Shown here: positions 10,519 through 21,264 of the stretch, piece after piece | Position numbering within the stretch: the first letter of the stretch is position 1 | Layout of the letters: each line of letters starts with the position of its first letter | From: Daedaleopsis sinensis | Taxonomy: Eukaryota; Basidiomycota; Agaricomycetes; Polyporales; Polyporaceae | Assembly (NCBI GenBank): GCA_033807695.1 | Contig: CM066308.1 | Coordinates: 744,001-808,000, forward strand | DNA: 64,000 bases | Reading direction: 5' to 3' | Translations under genes and position numbers: made by a program | Notes under the pieces: generated by a model | Told to the model about the DNA's origin: nothing | The model's database searches: none | Seen by the model: the letters and a program-made list of their open reading frames with translations, nothing else

Positions 10519-13257
10519 GCGGTCTGGATGATACCCGATTTCTGTTCATCATACACATATGGGACCAGTACGTTGACTAGCTAGATATTTTACTGCTCTG
10601 GGACACCTGTAGACTACCTCTAATGTAATTTAGCGGCCTAGACGAGGACTTCTTGCATATCAAGTGCTGCAACAGTGATTTACCACACGGAGAGCTGCGG
10701 TATAATGTCACAGCGATAAGGGTTCTTGCTCAACGTTGCGAGTCCTCATCTAACGGATCTGCTCAGTAGGAGACGTGCACCAGAGACTATATCAAACTAG
10801 TCCCATTCAAGGAACAGTCTCGGTAGTTTTGAGTGCAGGTTATTCCGAGAGATGCATATCGTAGCGCACCGGTGTCCCAAAAAGGCAACTCCTGTGGTTT
10901 ACCACTAGTACGCTCTACTGGAAGCTTTCGCAGCGGACAGGCCTCAGACCCTCTCGTAACAGCACCTTCACACATCATGTCCAGAGCAGCCGAGAGCACA
11001 CTGCGAAGCATTCGGGAGTGAATGCCAGACGGCGGGTGCGAAGCGAGAGAACGGGAAACGGGCGGGCAGTGGGTCCGCGTTTTCTCCGGGACGTCGAGAT
11101 GGGGCTCGTAAGCCCTGCTCGCGACAATGCTCCTAGACGCACCTCCGTCAGCAACCCATGCGCAGTCTAACGCTAGGTGAGGGAGTTGCGCGCCATATGA
11201 ACCGCTGACGAGCTCAAGCTCAAGAGATGGGGATTGGAAGGAGGAGGACGAGTCGGAGCAGAAGAACGCGGCCCTTCAGGAAGGGTCGATGGTGTGCGCT
11301 CGTAGCGGGTAGCTCGCGTACTGTGCCCTCTTCCTGCCACTTTCGAGACGATGATCGCAGGTCGGAAGACAGGTGACGGATGGTACGAGAATGCGTGCGG
11401 GCTGCGAGGTATCCAAGATCCTCCGAGGTTGGGGGTATGTATTGCGATCTCGATGGCGAGAAGGGGGCTGCCGGGCGATGTCTGGGGGTGGCGCCGTGCG
11501 CATTCATCGGCGGCGAATGCAGGGCTCGTTATCTGCACGTTCCAGGGCAGCTTAGGGTGCTGTCACGGGTAGTTCTGATCGGGATATTGTGGGTGTGCCC
11601 GTGTTGTGAGCGTCGAAGCATGCGTGCCAGTGGGCCGCCGGACGGGTCCAGTTACGGAAGAACCGAGAAAGGCGGTGGCATGTGTGATTGTGTGATCCGT
11701 AGTACTCGTGACACCAAGGGACCCTCTGTCTAGTATGACGACTTCGAAAGCATATAGGCTCTTTGCAGCACGAGAGGCACTTCCTAACGTGTCCGCAGAA
11801 AGTCATGAGATTGCGAGATGAGAATGGTTGCCTTACCGCTTGACGATTATCTCTTCTGCTTATTCTGTAAGCAACCCATCGGAAGGCTGGCGAGCTACTA
11901 CTAAGTAGTCCGCGACAGGAACGGCAACCTCGAGCCTCTCATGTGTCCAGGTTTCAAAATAGCTTAGGGTTCCATCTTCGACTATATTAGCTTGCACGAG
12001 CAATAAGACGGTGGAATACCCAGCTTCCGGGGGATGTGCGTCGAAGTAGCAGGTTCTACGCCTCTGGAACGAAGGCTTTCGGTTGTGATTGTCTCGGACT
12101 GATTGAACCCCGGAGATGAGCCGCTTTCAAAAACATGATAGCATGTTGCAGCTCCATTCGCAGCGCGCGCGGTAGCCATACTTGCTAAATATACTAAACA
12201 TCAGACTCACCAATCACGTCCTCGATATTCATCGTCCAACGTTCAAGTTTGTCGTTTTCTGACAATTACCTGTACCAGTAGTAGTGACTTGTGAGCGAAG
12301 GTGCCATCCCAGGTTAGGATCCTGCGGCTGGTAGGGGGTAGAGTATTTCGGTGAGTCGAGGTGTGAGTATACAGTGGGACATACACACCTCAGCCGGCGT
12401 GGATGTAGATGTTGCAATTGCTGAGTCGCAGAGAGGAACTTGTGTTTCCGGCGGAACCCGGCAACGGTCGTCCCCGGCAACAGCCGGAGTAGCGAGGCGC
12501 TTACAGGTGAACTCAGTTAAACTTGCTTTCATTCCACGACTTCACGTAGATCAACTAGCAGAAGGTGGGTACTGTTACATGATGTTATGCATCCAGCTCG
12601 TCCAGTTGTATCATCTGCACTTCTCGGACGCTCAGTGTGACACTAGTATGTAGTGGCCCTGGAGTCTCCTTCGAATAGACGCAAATCTGATTTTCAAGCG
12701 GGTGGTGTCTAACCACTTCCGCTTGTGTAGGAGTACAGCTTGAAGTCGAACAACCGACGGATGTTGTGGGACTGAGAGGCCGTGAAGTATGTGTCGTGAT
12801 TCCGCTAACTGCAACCCTCAATTGACGTCACGGTTAGCCGGACAAAGACGACGCTTGCTACTATCTAGTCACCGACTATCGTTACTAGCTCATCCTAGGA
12901 TACTAGACCCACTAGACCCGGAAGTAGCCCTTCGTCCATCCCCTGTTCAGTAGGTCCTCATCGTCTGCATAGGGGAGATAAGGCCCTTCGGAACAATTAT
13001 CACTCATGAATAAGTACGCTGGACATGTGTCACATCTTTCATCGTCGTCATATGGTCTGACTCAGATAGAAGTATCTTTGCTCATACTCGCGTCGCACCC
13101 ATGATACAAGTATGTTGTGATTATGACTCGAACACTGGCGAGGGCTGCATGTCCGAGCTCGATACAGCCTCATTTGTGGAAACTGCTAACTATGGTAGTT
13201 GGGAACAGCGAGGTATAACAGGTCTTGATATCATTCTTAACCATGTATCGAGTCCCT
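10519..13257. other. intergenic region, no gene recognised
   Basis: The frames here are short and without motifs. The first bases probably hold the 3' end of the AIF-like transcript, and the last part the 3' untranslated region of the oppositely oriented oxygenase gene. I saw no repeat family, tRNA or transposase. Confidence 0.45.
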
Positions 13258-14901
13258 TCACTGAGGCATCGGCGACCAAGTATGAGCCGCCCAAGTGCCA
13301 ATCGCCGGCAGAGTGCTCGGCGAGAAATGGGCCACCCTGGCGGGGGGATCCGGAGAAAACAAACTAGTCCTACTCTCGTCGTGCTCATCCACTTCTGACT
13401 CGCTTGGGAGCTCGGCCGGACGCGGCTCGCCGCCCCGATCCCCCGGCGGACCTACACGGACCAGCATATATAACCGCCAATACACCACCTCGAGCAACGC
13501 GTCGTTGCCGTAGGTCATACAAACCGACTTGACGTGTGTGAACTCCGGGGTGCCAACGACCCAGAGGGGATTGATGGGGACGGGCTCGTCAGTGGGTGAG
13601 TGGTACTGCGGTGTCGTCAAGAGGATGCCGCCAAACGCTTCGCAGAGGTGGCACCAGAGGGAGCCCTCGATTTGGCCCTCGTTCTCGAGCGGGACGACGC
13701 GGTCGCACGCGACGTAGTTGACCTCGTCCGAGTACTTCTCCTTGATGCTGTAGACCGTCTTGATGTCCACGCACAGGGAGAAGTCCTGCATCGCCTTAAA
13801 GATGACCGCGTCGTTCCCCTTCAGCCGCGTAGTGACGTTCACCAGCGCTTGGCGCGCAGCGTCCGCGTCCTGCTCCGGTGTCACAGCGAGAGGGTATTTG
13901 TGTGTCATGCCGAACATGAGGTACGCGCCGTCTGGAAGGAACGTTGGGTCGCCCAGCAGCACGCGCAGCGTGTTCCTGAACGAGTCCTCTGTGGTGGAGA
14001 TTGGGGGCGGTATCGTGGGGAAGCCGGTAGCTGCAGCCTGCTCCTCGGGGGCTGCCCAGAAGAGGTTGTACGTGATGGTAATGCGGTACCCGGAGACGAC
14101 GGACATCACTTCATGCTCGATGTCGCTAAAGAACGCCACATACGCGATCGACGGTTCGGCGCAGCCCACTAGGAGGGCGTTCGAGTCAAACGTCCATTCC
14201 GGGGATGCCTCGGGATTGGCCTGGGACTGCGGCGTGTCTTTCGCGTATCGGATCTTCAACTCGCCACCTTCGTGTGCAGTCGGGAACACGATCACGAGCG
14301 AGCCGAACTGAAGCTCGTTATGCGGCGTATCGACATGGGGCTTAAAGAATGACCCCGGGCCTGAACGTGAACGATCAAGCAGAGAGTACAGTGAGCGATC
14401 AGACGATAAATCCACACTGATAAAATGCCTACCGTAGACATTCAACTTATACAGCTCGGCCCTGATCGCATCGTCCTTCACGAGACGATCGATAGCGAGC
14501 TCGGAGTGGACGATGTCGAGTAGACCAGCATTCGCTGCGTCGAATTTGAGGGAGAAATCCTCAGTATCCAGCTTGCCCGCCTTGCGATATGTCTCGTCGT
14601 ATACATTCTCCTGGTTGTAGCCGAATGTTGCAGGCTGACACGCGTCTGCGAGGCGCTGCAGTTGATCAAGAGTTGCAGTAGTGAGATCGATGCGACTGAG
14701 ATGGGAGACGGTTAGGACAGGGAGGCGATGAAAACTTAAAGCCAATATCGCTCACTCGGCATTCCCGACAGTTCCGTAGAACAATATAAGGTCCTTGGCA
14801 GAGACGGGCAATATGCCCTGGCAGTACGGGGGACCAGCTGTGATGCTATTACGAAGAAGGTCGATCTGCTGGTCTAAGGTCGTGGATTCGGTATCGCTCA
14901 T
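13258..14901 (-). CDS. 2OG-Fe(II) oxygenase-like protein (prolyl-4-hydroxylase fold)
   Basis: Two exons, 14901-14756 and 14695-13258, are separated by a 60-bp intron with a GTGAGC donor, a CCTAAC branch and a CTCAG acceptor, giving 527 aa. The iron ligands of the 2-oxoglutarate dioxygenase fold are visible: H169-x-D171 in KPHVDTP and H243 in DIEHEV, with R253 in GYRITITYNL as the likely 2-oxoglutarate anchor. Many basidiomycete proteins of this layout exist with no known substrate. The long C-terminal half after the catalytic core has no motif I recognise. The start at 14901 is the first ATG in the upstream open frame that gives a compact N-terminus. A further 5' exon cannot be excluded. Confidence 0.8.
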
Positions 14902-16615
14902 GATGTGATAGAGGCGGCGTGCGAGTCGGATTTCAATATTCAATGAGGATCCGTCGGAGGTCTCTAGATCTGGCGGGGAGGAATTAACGACGATCGACGA
15001 CAACGGATTGATATTTATGAGTGTGGTACGAATTACGTCAGCAATGCAATGTCTCCGATAGCCTAGAGGTGAACTCGTGTCGACGTCGTGGGCTGAGCAG
15101 CGAGTCATATGGTATGGTATATCTCGTGCGACCACAAAGAAAGAAACTCTTACTATAACTAGACGGGTGTTCAACAAAGTGTCAGCGGGCATCCTGGTAC
15201 TTGAGTCTAAAGGCGTGGACGGCAAAGCCTCAGAACACACCTCATGTCGCAACGAGGCATGCTGTACATGCATGTCTCAGTAGGCAGGCCTCGCATAGTA
15301 TACAGCCTCGCTGCGGATGGACCATCGAGATCAGGGTCGCGAGGCATACTTACATCTCTTTAAGTCGTTGAACAAGTTGCGGCATAGTGCTCTATGCTCA
15401 GATCGATATTTGCCCACCGCCCCGGCGTCGAATGTCCTATCCTTGTTAATCGTGTGAGGATTAGAGCTCGAGTGCAGGAGTTGTGCGTCTCAGCTGATCT
15501 GCACCGATGCTGCGGAAGCTGACAACTTCAGATAAGGATAGGACTCGTGGTGGAAAGCGACAAGGCTGCGACGCGGAGGATGACTCGCGCTTGACTCGCG
15601 CCGACGCGCTGCTCCAGATCAGGCGCTCATCATTCGTCCGGATCTGGTATCTCAAGCGCCCACGTAAATGACGTGGCTCCGAGTCCTCGTCAAGTCCTCG
15701 TCGTAGTACTAGTACTACTATACTACGACTCCTTCCTCCTTCCTCCTTCCTCCGTCTCCTCATCCACTTATCAGGCCTCCACCTGTCGGGCTTTCACTTC
15801 AAATCTAGTATGTTCAAGGTCTTTCCAGCGACCCTCAAGCTAAAGCTCTGCTATGTCGATAGCGGCGCAATCAAGCTCATTTGGTATCGTCGTAACTACC
15901 CACCATGACCACATGACTCGGATGAGCAAGGACAGCGACGTGACCGGCGCTGCACATGCGGCGTACCACATCAGAAGTTCAGTGCTAGTGGTCTCAAGTC
16001 GGATACGACTGACTAGTAGTACTAGACTGCTTGCACCGGTGATGTTAGAACGATACCAGTGACTGCTAATAGGAGGGCACCGACAGATGCTCTGTTGACG
16101 GACACTTGATCGTCTGCTCGAGCTTTGCCCTTGGAAACTGCAGGGATGGATGACCAGGGCGTCCCGACAACGCGAGGGCGACCGACGGGTTCTAGATTTT
16201 GTGATGGCACTCACTTCCGCGATGTGGATCATGGAGTGGGTGCCCGACGACTCGACTGCGCAGATTGCAGAGTGCCCGTGCGTCGCTAAGCTGTCAGCAT
16301 GCTGGCTTTCTGTTGCGCAGGGTCCTCGGCGAAGGCGGAAGCGTAACGTGTATCTGGCGAGGTGGAGATCGGGCACTTGAAAGTGAACTACATTGCGTTC
16401 GTCGTCCCTTTCTCCCAATAATTTCCGGGTCTACCCCCGAAGAGGCATACTTACTTGATGTGATGAACCATCGATGTCCACAGCCGCGGACAAGGTGCGA
16501 GAATGCGACCGCTCGGACAGGACATGCTCGTTACAAATCTATAGCATAGTGAGTAGGACGCCGCCGTCGCCGACCGCCCTCGTTCAAAAAAGGCACACTC
16601 GTTCTCACTCCAGCT
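14902..16615. other. intergenic region, low-complexity tracts only
   Basis: No gene is supported. Positions 15703-15718 form a 16-bp palindrome (GTAGTACTAGTACTAC), and a CCTTCCT microsatellite follows at about 15730-15755. The region lies between two minus-strand genes, so it should contain the oxygenase promoter and the terminator of its upstream neighbour's transcript. Confidence 0.4.
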
Positions 16616-18110
16616 TCAGATCCCGAACCGCTCGAGCTCGCTCTCGGGCAAGCTCCCCTCTGCGCCTGTGCGCACGAATACCTGCAGCGTGCCGTTTCTG
16701 CAGACCAGGCTGAGTCTCGTCCGCGGACCGTGCTGCTTCACAAGTTCTTGGATCGTCTTCAGTGTCCTGACGAGCTTCCGGAAGGCGCTCTGCGTCTGCG
16801 GGCTGCTCTCGACCGTGCGCCGGAGCTCGGTCGTCCCGAGCTCGTGCTTCTTCATGCGCTCGAACATGCCCCGGTCGTGCACGGCGAGGAAGAGGTGCGG
16901 GGTGCCCGAGAGCAGGAGCTGCGGGTACTGTTCTTTCCAGTCGAATCCGTCGATGTACTTGACGGACCGTGTCGTCAGCTCGATGATCGACTGCTGCGGC
17001 ACCTGCCTGCCCGCGCGGATGACGGCGACGGCGCTCGCGCTCTCCGTGCTGGAAGCAGCGGTCGATGGCGAGGAGACGCCGAGGTTCGAGAGCAGGTCCG
17101 TCAGGCTGTCGACGTTGGAGGACGTCGACTTGCGCGGGCTGGCTGGCTGAGTCCGCGCCGGAGAAGTGGTAGCACCAGCGGGTTGCGGGAGGCATGCGTC
17201 GACTTCGAACCGCACTACCATCTTCAAGCCCCCGAGGTCCTGTGGCGGAGCCGCATCGCAGGGTCAGCCCCTCGCCGTCGAGCATCTATATCAGATGCAG
17301 CCGCGACTCACGTATTGCACAATACGGTGATGACCCGTGCTCCGCGCGCACCCCGCCGCCGCCTGCGTGCTCTCCTTCTCGAAGTTGAGCCCGCAGCCCG
17401 ACCGCGGCGGCTCCGCGTTCTCCCTGGTGCGCTTCTCCCACCGGTGCATCAGCACCGTCTTGCGCCCGCCCAGCTGCAGGTCGATCCGGAAGTCCTTCGG
17501 CGGCTCCGCATCGGCGGCCGCGTCGTTCTGCAGCCAGCGCATGAGCTTCCGGAGCCCATTCCGGTCGGAGACGACGTCGAGGGCGGCCCAGTCCATGGAT
17601 GTGTCCGCGTTCTCCTCCGCGACGACATCGACCGCGCGCAGGAGCGGGAGAAGACACGACGCGCGGCCCATCCGGTACCCGTTCTGGTCTACGAAGCGCA
17701 CACCTGTGTCGAACGCGACGCGGTACGGGAATTGACGCTCGATCCACTCTCGGGGGGAGCCTGTTCCGAGTCGGAGTGGATGGACGTCAGTCAGTACTGG
17801 TGTCCATATGCGGGCGATATGGGGCAGGTGCACCTGGGACGATGATCGTGGGCTGCGCCTCCTCTACCCAGTTGTAGGAGCCGATGTACTTCAGATTCTC
17901 CGGCTTGGTAGCGGCTGCCCCAGCGGATGCGGCGATGGTCGGTTTGGACAGCGTTTGTACCGCCGTCGGTTTAAGGCCTTCCATGAGATCCCGGTCAGGT
18001 GGAAGGGACACGGGGGTGGCTGCGCGGTAGCTGGAATATCCACCACGGCCCCTGTAGGAGGAACCGCGCCCACGAGTATTGTAGGAGCCCGACCCTGAGT
18101 AGTAAGACAT
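16616..18110 (-). CDS. conserved fungal protein with RGG N-terminus (often labelled GGPP synthetase-like)
   Basis: Three exons (18110-17834, 17760-17312, 17239-16616) give 449 aa. The N-terminus is a Gly/Arg/Tyr/Ser-rich low-complexity stretch (RGRGSSYRGRGGYSSYR), typical of RNA-associated proteins. Conserved blocks follow: KYIGSYNWVEE, PTIIVPGSPREW, DTGVRFVDQNGYRM, VSDRNGLRKLMRW, VLMHRWEKRT, and GGLKMVVRFEVDAC near the third exon junction. From memory, basidiomycete and ascomycete relatives with these blocks carry the database name 'geranylgeranyl pyrophosphate synthetase', but no Asp-rich prenyltransferase motif (DDxxD) is visible, so that name looks like a propagated error. RNA binding is suggested only by the RGG tract. 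Both introns are 72-73 bp with clean GT-AG ends. Confidence 0.82.
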
Positions 18111-19028
18111 TGCTGTATGGTGACGGTGAAGTGGGGGAAAGGAATACCAGTGAGTGGTGTGCCTGTGGGAGTGGGGAGACAGAGGGGTCCAACTTATACT
18201 GCAAGCATAGTACGGGGTGCTATACCTGTACCTACCGCAGCACACAGGCCCGCGTGTGTTTTTAGGTTCTGGTACGCCTTGAGGCTGTAGGTTTGAGCGA
18301 AAGAATCATGGGCGGTCGACCTGCGGCAGGGCCGCATAGAGACATCATAGCGGCGCAACAATCTGTCTCCCGGTGTACACATCGAGGCTTCTTCAGATTT
18401 GCTGCCCTCTCCCCCCGAACTCGACCCTGACATGGCAGCAATCGTCGTCTTGTTCTCCGTGTCACTGATCTGGGGTACTATCCCAGCTGCGAGATGCGAC
18501 TTTCGACGGACTCGACTCGGCGAAAGCATTGTAAGCGTGGGCATTTGAGCATGTATATAAGCATTGCCTTGTGTATCATCTGAGAACCATTTCGAATGTC
18601 CGCAAATGAAGCATACTAATCAGTAGGCTGCTGGCAATGCGCGCGATGCAGGATGCAACTTACCAGCTACTATACCTCACCGCTGCCTCTGCTCTCGCGA
18701 TCAGCGTTCTACCCACGTATGCATCCAGCCTTCGCCAAGTCTGCTGCCCCTCCACTCTGTCGACCGTCCAAACGCTTTGGTCGCGGGTCACCAGGCTGAG
18801 CACGACTGTGCGGAGACACGTCCCGCTGGCCACGAGACTGTAGTATATACACAGGTACTTGTAAGTCCCCGGCCTAACAGACCGAAGGGACTTGCAAGTA
18901 CCATGCTGTGCCAGGCCGAAGACTAGATATCAAGTATTCAACGTCTATCCCGGCCATCGTCGTCTTGAGCTGCGCATGAACTTAATGTGCTGGGTGAGAA
19001 AATCCCCGTCGATCTCACCCCTTGGGAA
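18111..19028. other. intergenic region with a strong hairpin
   Basis: I see no supported gene. The only clear structure is the inverted repeat at 18854-18902. The first part is the likely promoter of the minus-strand RGG protein gene. Confidence 0.4.
18854..18902. repeat. inverted repeat, 16-bp arms
   Basis: The left arm GGTACTTGTAAGTCCC (18854-18869) and the right arm GGGACTTGCAAGTACC (18887-18902) pair at 15 of 16 positions around a 17-nt loop. It could form a hairpin in RNA or DNA, or be the footprint of a small transposon. No flanking target-site duplication is evident. Confidence 0.65.
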
Positions 19029-19830
19029 CTACGGTTCCGCTATAGCGAGGTGTAGATACTCCACTCGGGAGTTCTGCAGGTATGGGGCAACCGTTTCCTG
19101 TAAGCGCCGAAGGCAACATACATAAGTGCAGGTGAGCCTGAAATTCACCTCGGAGTGTACTTGGAGACGACTCAGCACAATCATGTAGCTCGCCGAAGGC
19201 GCCGGAGGGTGAGTGGTAATGCTCAAACGCACCACCAAGTGCGTTACCGCACCCGGGTCCTCACCACCATACACAAAGATGTTCAGCTGCGCGGCCCCGA
19301 CATGGGTAGCAGACAAAATCTAAGTCGACCCGTCTCGAACGAGTACGGGAAATGACTTCGTTGAACGCGGTAAGCGTGTGCTGCTCGCAGTACCGCAGAT
19401 GCAGTCGGGCGACGGGGCACGCTATGCTCGGACAGCACGTATAGGTCGGATATAGACCCGCTGAGCAGATTGACTCGGCGTGGCCAGCCTGCACCCCCGC
19501 CCGGATGCTTGCTAGTGTTCCGGGCGGCCACCGTCTCTGTGGAGGAGTGATTGACATAGGCCAGCCGCGACCCGTACATTAAGATGGACAGTTCTTTGAG
19601 TCTAGGAAAGACGGGGACCAACTGCTCCAAGCTGATGATGTTATCATATCCTGTCACCGTGAGATCGAGGACGCGGACGTGTAGAAATTGGAATGGTGGT
19701 ATAGGACATGTCAGGCGCTGTAGTACGATACGACGAAGAGTTTTGAGCTGGCGCTGAAGTCGGGGGAGAGAGTGGAAGAGAGCCTGTAGAATCGAGCGGT
19801 CTCCGTCGATCAAGGCCGGGTAGTGGATGT
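19029..19830 (-). pseudogene. F-box/LRR-type protein remnant, truncated and frameshifted
   Basis: Three successive minus-strand frames line up with the C-terminal part of the large Agaricomycete F-box/LRR family. The first frame (about 19813-19430) has LEQLVPVFPRLKEL followed by HPGGGAGWP and ISDLYVL. The second (about 19430-19320) has HLRYCEQHTLTAFNEVI and RVDLDF. The third (about 19316-19029) has NIFVYGGEDPGAVTHLVV and a long tail. No splice signals explain the two frame changes. The N-terminal F-box itself is missing: sequence just upstream belongs to the GH131 gene, whose stop codon is at 19847. It therefore looks like a dead fragment. Family assignment is from recalled family layout. Confidence 0.6.
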
Positions 19831-19846
19831 GGTTAAGTTCAGTACA

Positions 19847-21018
19847 TCACTCAATAATCACTCCCCGGCCTCTACTGATACCGACATCGGCACTCTCCAC
19901 GAACACACCAGAGTACAGTAGCCCTTCCGTGGTTCCCTCCTGTATCCCATGATGAACTACGTCTCCTTGGTCCTCTGGTGAGTCCTCGGGATTGACGATG
20001 GGTAGCTGTGGATCGAGTAACGGTCAATAAAACATAGCCACGAAAAGCGGAACCGCGAGCCTACCTTCAATACGGCGAAGTGGAAGTCACCCTGCCCATC
20101 GGGACCTGATGCCACGGTCGGGTTCGGGACAACTGCAGTGACGCGTTGCAAGAACTCGGCATTTTGAGAGTACCATACCGCGAGCGTGCGTGCATTCCAG
20201 TCGACCTCAACAGCGAAGTTGTGCCAGACGTGCGACGAGAAGGGGACAGTGAACAGGACGTTAAGCGCATGGTCGAGGACCTTGAACGAGTGCGCGTTGG
20301 GGGCAGGAAGTGGCCCCGTGGGATTCGTGAAAGGCGACCCTATGATTGCGTCAGAATATGTCTCTAGTTACGAGAAGGTTAGGCTTGTAGCGACGTACCA
20401 AGTTGGACGCCGAAGACATGGGACCCATCGTTAGGCTCGATGAAGACGATCTGGTACTCATGACTGTAGTTCAAGGGCCGGGACTGATCCATTTGAATAG
20501 AGAAGTGGAATGCTGTCGTATTCTGCTCCATGAGTTGGATGAGTTCAGTGTGTTCGCCGTTCACCGCAGCGATGATGTCTGTACGGCGAAAGCCATACTG
20601 CGGGTTTCCTCCGGGCACGAATACTGAGCTGTTGTCGATCGACACCGAAATAACTTGCTCTTGCGCAACCGACAGGTTGCTTTTCCATAGAGGAGTAGGT
20701 GAAGCGGAGTGTCCAAGGAGACGGGAGTACTGTGCCAGAAGCGTTAGCGAGATGTGTCAAGCGGTAGTTCGTGATGATTGGTGTTACATGAGTTGCATCC
20801 TCGGAGCCTTTTACAACGCTGAGGCGATATTCTATGGTAAGCCTCACTAGACGCATATCAGGGATTGGCTGCACTTACGTGAGGAACGGTCCGGTGGAAG
20901 AATCAAGGTCTGCATTTGTCATGTTGCTCGGGGCGCGACCATCATACACGACGGGTGTCCCCAAAACAAATGCGACGTATGACAGGATGACGCCGAAAAG
21001 ATCGAGCGAAGAACGCAT
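19847..21018 (-). CDS. glycoside hydrolase family 131 beta-glucanase, secreted
   Basis: GH131 enzymes are fungal extracellular beta-glucanases acting on beta-1,3-, 1,4- or 1,6-glucans. Five exons (21018-20879, 20818-20788, 20729-20399, 20339-20065, 20005-19847) join to 311 aa. The protein starts with a signal-peptide-like stretch (MRSSLDLFGVILSYVAFVLG), then VVYDGRAP, TNADLDSSTGPFLT, VVKGSEDATHYS, VISVSIDNSSVFVPGG, FHFSIQMDQSRPLNYSHEY, FIEPNDGSHVFGVQLG, a VTAVVPNPTVASGPDGQGD block and GIQEGTTEGLLYSGVF. These are the ordered hallmarks of the GH131 catalytic domain. No carbohydrate-binding module is attached. Exon 2 is only 31 nt. All four introns are 58-60 bp. The adjacent secreted peptidase suggests a role in degrading external polymers. 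Confidence 0.92.
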
Positions 21019-21264
21019 GTCGATTGTGGACTAGTAACGGTCATCCGAAGCTCTTATAACCTACCATGGATGTACTGGGGAATTACTGTGGAGTATTTCC
21101 GGGTACACAGACATTCATAGGATCGTTGAAGTGAAATACCAGCCAATGGTACAGTTTCCGAGGATCAGCGAGCCGTAATCTACCGGTCATGTGAAGCAGG
21201 GTCATCATCGCCTACTCGACTTGTGTGCGAGAGTTAAGTCATGGCCATGTTCGTGTAGCCACGT

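Noticed and set aside
18194..18544. A 116-codon minus-strand frame with a Ser/Gly/Glu-rich middle
   Set aside because: Short, no homology recognised, and no promoter or intron signals that would lift it above background.
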